A stretch of 64,000 bases of DNA from Daphnia carinata (Eukaryota; Arthropoda; Branchiopoda; Diplostraca; Daphniidae). Positions 18,672-26,122 of this stretch are shown piece after piece (position 1 is the stretch's first letter; each line of letters opens with the position of its first letter). The notes beneath the pieces were generated by a model that saw only the letters and a list, made by a program, of their open reading frames with translations, did not search any database and was not told the DNA's origin. The position numbers and the translations under genes were made by a program. The stretch is taken from contig NC_081336.1 of NCBI RefSeq assembly GCF_022539665.2, positions 9,648,778-9,712,777 on the forward strand. The letters run 5' to 3'.

Positions 18672-18862
18672 ACAGAAGTTGCCTTTGGGGTTACAGGGTT
18701 GGAGAATATATTTATGTATACGGAAGTTATAATGAAACAGATAGGTCTACAAAATTTCTAATTCTAATTTATGCATTTGCTTCTTTTCTTTCTTCCGTAG
18801 GGATTACAATTGCTAAACATTTCTTGTTAGTAAGAGAGTGGAATAGTGGAGGGGATAGGTAA

Positions 18863-18865
<3 letters not shown>

Positions 18866-18920
<55 letters not shown>
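18866..18920 (-). repeat. 55-nt poly(A) tract (sense) in element 2 3' region
   Basis: An uninterrupted T-run on the plus strand, poly(A) in the sense of the element, between env and the polypurine tract. A second T-run lies near 19563-19578, so the antisense gene sits between two T-runs. Element 1 has a similar 39-nt tract at 3498-3536. Confidence 0.9.
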
Positions 18921-18921
<1 letters not shown>

Positions 18922-18996
18922 ATGCGAACCTTATAGTTGTTGCTTTTTGTTCCGGTGTTTCATTCGTTTCTTGCCCTTCGTCGAGCTCCCTTGTGC

Positions 18997-19526
18997 ATGA
19001 TGGAGTTTGATTTTACATGCGTTGTGTCTCATCGTGCTGCCGTTGATACTGCTTTGTGGATTTTCGAAGTTATAGCGTATCACAAGCCTCATTTGCTCTT
19101 CCGAAGATTTCTTCCCACTGATCGAGAACTGTTCTTCAATTCCTATCGGCCATCGATGAGTGTTGAAAATTGTCCTCCTCTTGACTTCGGGTTCCGACGA
19201 GTCAGTTCCACCGACCGCTATTATGTGTAAGTCGCAATTGGTTCTTTTCTTAGCATTCCATTTGACTTGTTTTTTCTTTTTCCAGTCAGTTTCCAGGTTA
19301 TGCTCGCTACCGCGACATTTACCCGGTCCGGTTTGCACGATTGCTCTGGTGGCTCGAGTCTGGTGAGGATATCTATCACCGCAACTGTCGTTCATCGCTC
19401 TTCTTCAATGAACAATTGCAGGAAGAATTCCATCACTCAGTGGCAATGCAGAACGTACACCGTCTTCTCCGTCGGCTTTTGATTGGCACCGATCTTATGC
19501 TGGTTAGTTCCTTGTATTTCCAGTAG
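18997..19526 (+). CDS. Antisense two-exon gene of unknown function inside element 2
   Basis: On the plus strand, opposite to the element, two exons read through: 18997-19226 and 19286-19526, joined across a 59-nt intron with a strong donor (GT|GTAAGT) and a long pyrimidine tract ending TTTTTCCAG. The phase is kept, giving about 156 residues from ATG ATG to a TAG. The protein is rich in aromatic and Arg residues (RRFLPTDRELFFNSYRPS near the middle, ARLLWWLESGEDIY later) and looks globular, without a signal peptide or membrane span. I do not recognise it. An intron is preserved only if the insert came from DNA, or if it lies antisense to the packaged RNA. A 154-codon frame on the opposite strand (19395-18931) overlaps it and is the main competing reading. 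Confidence 0.5.
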
Positions 19527-19687
19527 AATACACAACTTTAAAGGTTGGTTGTCTATGGACGTTTTTTTTTTTTTTTTTAAAGGTTTGGCTAGGTACAAAT
19601 GATAGGTAGGTTTATTAGTTACATAGATGCTACAAATTTTACGTTTAACATCGCATATAAATTTGTTTCTACTTGTGGTTACAAATT

Positions 19688-22537
19688 TCATTTTTGGGGT
19701 GCAATGAGGCATCCGTCATTCCAACAGAGTCCCTTACCCGGAATGATTTGTGTATCATTATGGATATGTGACAGCATGGGAATTTCTTGCTCGTGATTGT
19801 TAGTGTTATTTTTCTTTTTACACAAATTGAAGATTGTAGCAAATGGTATAAATGCAATGCAGACATATCCAATCAAGATTGTTACAGCTATTACACTCAC
19901 TGCTAGTATTCCATACTTAAATATGGAAACCCAATTGGATATATCCCAGAAATCAACCTGGGCCTTGTTATCTAAGACTAATCCAGAAAGTGAATTAGTA
20001 TTAGATAGTTGTACTCTACCAATTAATTCCGTTAAAACATTTAATTGTTCTACGTTATTTGGCTCATACATCGAATGATGCTGAGGCAAATAATCGTACG
20101 TTTTTAGAGGTAATTCCTCAAATGCTGTAATCAATTTTAGTTTTACCACATGAATTGATGGTTCTTGGAGTTTCCATTCTCCATTTATCCATGTATAGGT
20201 TTTATCGTTGAAATTTACATATTGACCGTTCCAGAAACAATCCTGGAAAGGATGAAGTGACCAACCATCCTTTCCAACAGTGAAATTGGTTTTCGGGTCT
20301 GCCTGAAAAAATGGCTGATAGCCGCACTGTGTTTGTACAGCGGCCATCTTTACAGGTACAATTTCACATTTCTGTAAAATTAAACTTTTGCCGTTTCCGG
20401 TTATTCTACTACATGTATCTAGATTTAGTGCACGGGCTGCAAGCAGTCCATTTGTTTGTGCTAAAACCATAGCTTGATTACGCTGTAGTGAAGTAATTTT
20501 GCAATATAATTGACGGACTTCGTTGGCCAATTGTGATTCGTGTTTGATCGCCTGCCCTTCCATGTACTGGCGATTTTCAATGTCTAGCAACGTCCTAACG
20601 CTATCTGTTAATTGAGTTTTTGTCTCGTTGCCTTTGGTGTTCAAAACTTCACCAGAATCATTTTGTTCAATTAACCTTTCTTGTCTTCTTTTGTTTCTCT
20701 CTTCCCTTCTATTCGAAATGGTAGTCACCTCTTCTATTCTGTCTATTGGAAAAAATGGGGTTGCAAGGGTTCTTTGGAAAATCCATTCTTGCAACTTTTG
20801 TGAGGAATCGCAGGGAAGTGCTCGCACCGTCTTGTCTTCGTAAAATGGAACTAGACAAAATGGATTGTCCTTTAAGGCAAATTGCCTGTCAATCTCATTG
20901 TAGTTCCATAACATTCTATTACTAAATTCACTGTCGCATGACTGCGCCGTCATCGGCGTAACACAAGTGTTGGTTGTGAGAATTCTTAGTTTCCCATTTA
21001 CGTAGCCGAAATCCTGCTTAGGGTAACCTTCGATAGAGCTACTTTGGTTACAAAACAGTAACGTGAGGGTCTGTTGTTCCGATATAGTTAGACAGTAATC
21101 CAAATTGGTGGTGGGCTGAATTTTACCGTATAAAGTTGGTGGATTAAACGGTATGTGGTCACTCATTTTGTCGAACTTGCGTGTGCGATTCCTATCCCAT
21201 CTAGTTACTTGTGGCCCTCTTTGTTCTTGTAATTCCCCATCTATTGCCTCATTGGATGATTCTAGAATTTCTAGTAACCATATTTGGTTCACGTTACCAT
21301 TCTCACACGGTGTAACAGTTACAGGATAATCCAGTGTTATGTTTACGGTTAAGCAATTACCTGTGTGAGCTTGAATCATATGGAAAGGAACTAATCCAAA
21401 TGTCATCGGGTTGGGTTCTAATGACCATACATCCGTCGGGTTATTTAGTTCATCTAAACTACTACCGCATTTCTTGACTCCCGTGTTGTTTTCTGTAAAT
21501 TGGTGAATGCAATGCTCGAGATAGCTTTGCATTACCATTCCATTAGCAAGAAATTTGAAAGCTTGACCGTTGGTTATCACCTTCTGCGTTTCTTTTTCAA
21601 TTGACAGGGTGGTGTCGAATGCACAAGTTGGGGTCGAGAATTTTCCACTGCGTGGCATGTACGCCAAACAACGACTAGGATCGCTAGCTAACATTAATAA
21701 TCCTATCACTTCTCTATCATAGCTTCTTTTCTGTCGCTTAGGGGTTTCTATAATATCTATGTAGGAATCGGGTAACCCGATTACCGGATAGACGGTTATG
21801 TTCGTGCAGATTTGCGTTTTGTTAGCAGATATGATAAATTCTAACTGAGCTGCATGATCTTCTATCCTATTTTGTTTCTTACTTTTCGTTAAGTTACCTC
21901 TACCTTGAAATACCGAATTTATTTCACAGGTGGGTTCTTTTGCATCTGGTGCTTTCCAAACGATCGTTAGTTCATTATGATTCGAAAATTCTGCCTTACT
22001 AGAATTCGCTATTATACCAAACGGTGACTTTACTGGGCAATCGTGACAATCCTTTGATAACTGAACTATTTGAGTTACACAATTCTTAGTTGTGTAGACC
22101 TGTGTTGTCATCCAGTGACCTTCTCCCTCAGGCTCCTGGAGGTATTTAAATGTTTTTCCGTCCTTTACCATCGGGCTATTCACGCATGTATTTGGATACT
22201 GTGCCGTGTTCCAGCATTCATTAGCACTAACTTTTAAAATTTGCTTCTTAAAAATAGTGTCATGACTTAAAAGGAAATTAGTGGATATTTCTTTGGTTGA
22301 CAACCACTGGGTGCATGCGTACCCTTCCCATGTTATGGGTTCTTTGTTTTTGGTTAGGAATCGGTAATTGATTTTAGTTGGAATTTCTACTGGTTCAGGG
22401 TGTGAACAGTAGTCGGGATCGTCTAAATCTAAAATACCTTTAATTACTGGTTGTGAGCAGTTGCAGGTGTCGATGGTTATTGAGTGGGTTATTCCTACAG
22501 CTATAATGAAGACGATAGTTGCAATAACGTTCCTCAT
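19688..22537 (-). CDS. env: Envelope glycoprotein of element 2 with beta-trefoil repeats
   Basis: 949 codons. Signal peptide about 1-19; Cys-rich ectodomain; furin-like RQKR at 268-271; six similar units around 286-588. These units have Cys-Leu starts (SRCLAY, EHCIHQ, GNCLTV, DYCLTI, TNTCVT, PFCLVP), a second Cys, and Trp near their ends (DVWSL, NQIWLL, LQEWIF). They read as two tandem ricin-B-type beta-trefoils. A basic RREERNKRR stretch at 610-618 and a heptad-rich helix about 645-705 follow, then a Cys-rich stem and a membrane anchor about 870-900 with a short cytoplasmic tail. It is unlike the F-type Env of element 1. From memory the C-terminal half resembles glycoproteins of chuvirus-like negative-strand viruses, which arthropod LTR elements are known to have captured; this was not searched. 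The ATG sits six nt after the pol stop and directly after a splice acceptor (TTACAG). Confidence 0.88.
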   Translation of the reverse strand: MRNVIATIVFIIAVGITHSITIDTCNCSQPVIKGILDLDDPDYCSHPEPVEIPTKINYRFLTKNKEPITWEGYACTQWLSTKEISTNFLLSHDTIFKKQILKVSANECWNTAQYPNTCVNSPMVKDGKTFKYLQEPEGEGHWMTTQVYTTKNCVTQIVQLSKDCHDCPVKSPFGIIANSSKAEFSNHNELTIVWKAPDAKEPTCEINSVFQGRGNLTKSKKQNRIEDHAAQLEFIISANKTQICTNITVYPVIGLPDSYIDIIETPKRQKRSYDREVIGLLMLASDPSRCLAYMPRSGKFSTPTCAFDTTLSIEKETQKVITNGQAFKFLANGMVMQSYLEHCIHQFTENNTGVKKCGSSLDELNNPTDVWSLEPNPMTFGLVPFHMIQAHTGNCLTVNITLDYPVTVTPCENGNVNQIWLLEILESSNEAIDGELQEQRGPQVTRWDRNRTRKFDKMSDHIPFNPPTLYGKIQPTTNLDYCLTISEQQTLTLLFCNQSSSIEGYPKQDFGYVNGKLRILTTNTCVTPMTAQSCDSEFSNRMLWNYNEIDRQFALKDNPFCLVPFYEDKTVRALPCDSSQKLQEWIFQRTLATPFFPIDRIEEVTTISNRREERNKRRQERLIEQNDSGEVLNTKGNETKTQLTDSVRTLLDIENRQYMEGQAIKHESQLANEVRQLYCKITSLQRNQAMVLAQTNGLLAARALNLDTCSRITGNGKSLILQKCEIVPVKMAAVQTQCGYQPFFQADPKTNFTVGKDGWSLHPFQDCFWNGQYVNFNDKTYTWINGEWKLQEPSIHVVKLKLITAFEELPLKTYDYLPQHHSMYEPNNVEQLNVLTELIGRVQLSNTNSLSGLVLDNKAQVDFWDISNWVSIFKYGILAVSVIAVTILIGYVCIAFIPFATIFNLCKKKNNTNNHEQEIPMLSHIHNDTQIIPGKGLCWNDGCLIAPQK

Positions 22538-22543
22538 CTGTAA

Positions 22544-25500
22544 TTACATTTCCGTAATGAGTCTTTGTGGCTGTTTGATTGCTTGTCTTAGCGATCTTCT
22601 AACAGGTATTCCGATATCATCCTGCCTTTTCCGTCTCACTCTAGGTTGCTTAATTTGTGCTTTACCGCTTTCGGTCGGTAACTGTGCTGTTTCTTGCCGA
22701 TTGCTATCTTCCCCTTCTGTTGCTTGTCTTACAGCGGTTGCTGCTGTCTCTCCTTGACATTGGATACTCAATTCCCTTTCCCTACTTTCAATTTCTATCT
22801 CACTCTGTGTTTCTCTTTCTTCGTTTTCTGATTCCCTCCTAGGGTTACGTTCTACGCTGTTACCTTCTTCCCTTTCTTTAGTTACGTTTTCCGCGTCTTC
22901 CTTGCTTTTCCATTTCTTGAGGCGATTCACATGCACAACCATAGTATGGTTTTCTGTTGTTCTCCTGATTAGGTAATTCAAATCAGACAACTTATCTACG
23001 ATAGTGAAAGGTCCATCCCAACGCATATAAAATTTACCTGTTTGTGGCTTCATTTCTTTCAATAGCACTAAGTCTCCTGGCTCAAACGAGCATTCCTTCG
23101 ATGAACGATCGTAATTCACCTTTTGTCTTGACTGTGCTACGATTAGCTTACTTTCGGCTAATTCTAAAGCTTCGTGCCATTGTTGCGTATAAATGTTGTT
23201 TTGATCCTCTAGAAGCCTATTTCTCATCGGGGGTCTTAAGTCCGATGGTTCTAATGCATCTCTGCCTTTTAATAGGTAAAAAGGGGTTTCACCGGTGCTC
23301 GAGTGAGGCGTCCGGTTGTAAGCCGCGACTACATAGTCGAGGTGCTCATCCCACAAGGCAGGGTTATGAGCGACATGGGCTGTTAACATGTCCCCTAATG
23401 TCCTATTAAATCTCTCAACAGCACCATCTGTTTGCGGGTGGTATGCTGTAGTTCTTAACTGTTTCACACCTAGCTGCTTACACAATTCAGCCATTGCTTG
23501 CGATTGGAAGTTCGAACCTCGATCCGTTAGGATCTGCGAGGGTAACCCTTCGTTGTTTACAATGTGCTTAATAAACTTGCGAATGATAGTCTGGGCGGAA
23601 ACTTCCTTAAGCGCAAGTGCTATAATATATCTCGTTGTGTACTCCATGATTACTAAGATATATTTATTTCCTTTCTCACTTTCTGGAACTGGGCCTACAA
23701 TATCCATGGCCAATCGTTGCCAGACGTAGTCTGTAACAGGGATTGGTTGGAGTGCAGCTTTACAAGATCCAGAAATTTTTCTTTTCGCACAGGTTAAGCA
23801 GTTAAGTACGTGAGTTTTTATATCGTTAGCCATCTTTGGCCAAAAGTATTTATTACTAATGTTTGCGGTCGTTTTTGTTATTCCTAGGTGACCAGCCAAT
23901 TTGTGGTCGTGATATTGCTCCATAACCTCTTTTCGTAGCGTCGCCGGTACTACGATTTTTCCCCTAGCTGTGGTTAAAAGTCCGCTAGGTAAATATCGAA
24001 ATTCGTCTTCTGCATCCTTGTTTGCCTTCTCTAAGTTTTTTACTACTTCTTTGCAAAAGGTATCTTCTTGCTGAGCAATTAGCCAGTCGTCAGCTACGAC
24101 TTGCTGTGATACTACAATATTAACCGGTATTCTGCTCAATGCGTCAGCATTTTGGTGCAGTTTACCAGGCCTATACTGAATTTCCATCTCAAATTGTTGC
24201 AAGAATAAGAACCATCTGGCCAATCTTCCTGTTGGCTCCCTGACTTTTTGGATGTATTGCAGAGGCCTATGGTCGGTCACTATTACAAAGTTAGTGCCGT
24301 ATAGGTAATGGAAAAATGCTTTTACTGAGTGAATAATCGCATACGCTTCCTTCTCTGTGGTACACCATTTTAGTTGAACATCAGTTAGATGCTTAGAGGT
24401 GTATGCAATAGGGTGTTCTAGAGACTTATTCCATTCGTCTGTCGACTCTTCTATTACTCTTGAATCATTTATTGATTCCTCACTGGGCCCTGGGTTGGCA
24501 TTTGGATGGGGCATCTGAGAGAGGATTCCGCCTACTCCATACCCGCACGCATCCGTGTGTAAGATGAAAGGGCGCGCGAAATCAGGATATGCGAGGGTAG
24601 GGGCGGAACATAAACATTCCTTGATGCCTTCAAAAGCGCTTGTTTCCTCCTGCCCCCATTGCCATGGTACTGTGCTCCTCGTGAGCCGTGTTAGTACATG
24701 GACTTTGTTGGCGAACTGATCTATGAACCGTCTATAGTAATTTGCGAGTCCTAGGAATGCTCTGACTTGGTCCGGGTTTTTTGGTGCCGGATACTTTTTT
24801 ACCACTTTTATCTTGTTTGGGTCTACCATGACTCCTTTTTGTGACACTATGTGCCCAAGATATTCTACCGCGTTAGCTGCAAATGTGCACTTTTGAATTT
24901 TGACTTTAAGTCCATTTGCTTGTAAAAGGCGAAACGTCGAGGTCAGATGCTGTACGTGTTTGGCCATGCTGGTGCTGTATACAATGATGTCATCAATATA
25001 TACCATTACGCACTTGCCAATTAACGTTCGAAGAACAATTTCCATTGTCCTCTGGAACGTGCTCGGCGCGTTGCATAGACCAAACGGCATCCTTATATAC
25101 TCAAAGTGTCCCATTTCTGCTGTAAATGCGGTTTTATGAATATCTTCCTCAGCTATCTCGATTTGCCAGTACCCACTGAACAAATCGAGTGTTGAGAAAA
25201 ATTTCGCTCCGTGTAGCAAGTTCAATGTATCGTCTATTCGTGGTAGAGGATACCGATCCTTGACTGTCACTGCGTTTAAGTCCCTATAGTCTACGCAAAA
25301 TCGTAGTTCTCCTGATTTCTTCTTTACCATCACTATTGATGCCCTAAAAGCGCTATGGCTTTCTCGGATGATGTTGTATTTCAACATTTCTTCGATTTGC
25401 TGCTTAGCTATCGGTTTAATAGCTGCTGGCATTCTATAGGTTCCTCTCATTTTTGGGTTTCCCGTAGTTACTATCTTATGCTTGAGTACATTTGTTCGTC

Positions 25501-26122
25501 CTAGTTCTATCAACTGGGATGCGAAAACTGATTTGTGGTTATGTAATACTTGCTCCATTTCTAGTCTGTCTTTCCCTTTCAGGTGTGACAGTTCAAAGGT
25601 TACTGTTTGGCTTTCCTTAATGCTATATATAGGTATGTTAATTTTCTTAAGGCTAATTACAGATTCTACTCCGTTTACAGATAATGTTAGTGTTTTATTA
25701 GCTATATCTAATTTTGTTTTGTACTTTTTGAAGAAATCTAGTCCTAAAATACATCCTTCTTGTGTTTCAGGCAACACGAAGAAGTCATGCTCTAGTCTGC
25801 AATTTGGTGTTAATTTAAGACTTAATTTGAAACATCCCAATGGGTGCATGATGTTTCCTGACGCTGATTCAAACAACTGACTAGGTTTAGTTTCTAATTC
25901 AGTTACGATCGCTTTATGAGGTAATAAGGCAAATCTCTCAGATGAAATAATACTAGCTGCTGCACCTGTGTCGATTAAAGCTTGTGCTTTCTGATTACTA
26001 AATTCCACGGGTATCCTAATTAATCTACATGTTTGTTTAATCTTTCCTATTCCGTTTTTGATTGGAACCTTCTCGGATTTTTTGTCCGACAATTTTTCGC
26101 TATATGTCCTATGTTGAGACAT
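22544..26122 (-). CDS. pol: Pol polyprotein of element 2
   Basis: The frame runs 1,192 codons from its first Met, but it overlaps gag and is best read as a -1 frameshift product (slippery site at 26083-26077). Approximate residues: protease LIDTGAAAS near 50; reverse transcriptase with FCVDYRDLN and YIDDIIVY near 374; RNase H with HTDACGYG near 523; integrase HHCC zinc finger about 737-780 and D,D,E core at about 808 (MDIVGP), 867 (LTDRGSNF) and 903 (AVERFNRT); GPY/F-like module (RWDGPFTIV). The C-terminus is Arg/Glu-rich. All catalytic residues I can see are intact, consistent with a functional enzyme set acting in cytoplasmic particles and then at chromosomal DNA. Confidence 0.95.
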   Translation of the reverse strand: MSQHRTYSEKLSDKKSEKVPIKNGIGKIKQTCRLIRIPVEFSNQKAQALIDTGAAASIISSERFALLPHKAIVTELETKPSQLFESASGNIMHPLGCFKLSLKLTPNCRLEHDFFVLPETQEGCILGLDFFKKYKTKLDIANKTLTLSVNGVESVISLKKINIPIYSIKESQTVTFELSHLKGKDRLEMEQVLHNHKSVFASQLIELGRTNVLKHKIVTTGNPKMRGTYRMPAAIKPIAKQQIEEMLKYNIIRESHSAFRASIVMVKKKSGELRFCVDYRDLNAVTVKDRYPLPRIDDTLNLLHGAKFFSTLDLFSGYWQIEIAEEDIHKTAFTAEMGHFEYIRMPFGLCNAPSTFQRTMEIVLRTLIGKCVMVYIDDIIVYSTSMAKHVQHLTSTFRLLQANGLKVKIQKCTFAANAVEYLGHIVSQKGVMVDPNKIKVVKKYPAPKNPDQVRAFLGLANYYRRFIDQFANKVHVLTRLTRSTVPWQWGQEETSAFEGIKECLCSAPTLAYPDFARPFILHTDACGYGVGGILSQMPHPNANPGPSEESINDSRVIEESTDEWNKSLEHPIAYTSKHLTDVQLKWCTTEKEAYAIIHSVKAFFHYLYGTNFVIVTDHRPLQYIQKVREPTGRLARWFLFLQQFEMEIQYRPGKLHQNADALSRIPVNIVVSQQVVADDWLIAQQEDTFCKEVVKNLEKANKDAEDEFRYLPSGLLTTARGKIVVPATLRKEVMEQYHDHKLAGHLGITKTTANISNKYFWPKMANDIKTHVLNCLTCAKRKISGSCKAALQPIPVTDYVWQRLAMDIVGPVPESEKGNKYILVIMEYTTRYIIALALKEVSAQTIIRKFIKHIVNNEGLPSQILTDRGSNFQSQAMAELCKQLGVKQLRTTAYHPQTDGAVERFNRTLGDMLTAHVAHNPALWDEHLDYVVAAYNRTPHSSTGETPFYLLKGRDALEPSDLRPPMRNRLLEDQNNIYTQQWHEALELAESKLIVAQSRQKVNYDRSSKECSFEPGDLVLLKEMKPQTGKFYMRWDGPFTIVDKLSDLNYLIRRTTENHTMVVHVNRLKKWKSKEDAENVTKEREEGNSVERNPRRESENEERETQSEIEIESRERELSIQCQGETAATAVRQATEGEDSNRQETAQLPTESGKAQIKQPRVRRKRQDDIGIPVRRSLRQAIKQPQRLITEM

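Noticed and set aside
18931-19395. 154-codon minus-strand frame in the element 2 3' region
   Set aside because: It overlaps the plus-strand two-exon reading, runs straight through its intron and has low-complexity Lys-rich parts there. The plus strand has a strong donor, pyrimidine tract and phase-keeping junction. Kept as the competing hypothesis only.
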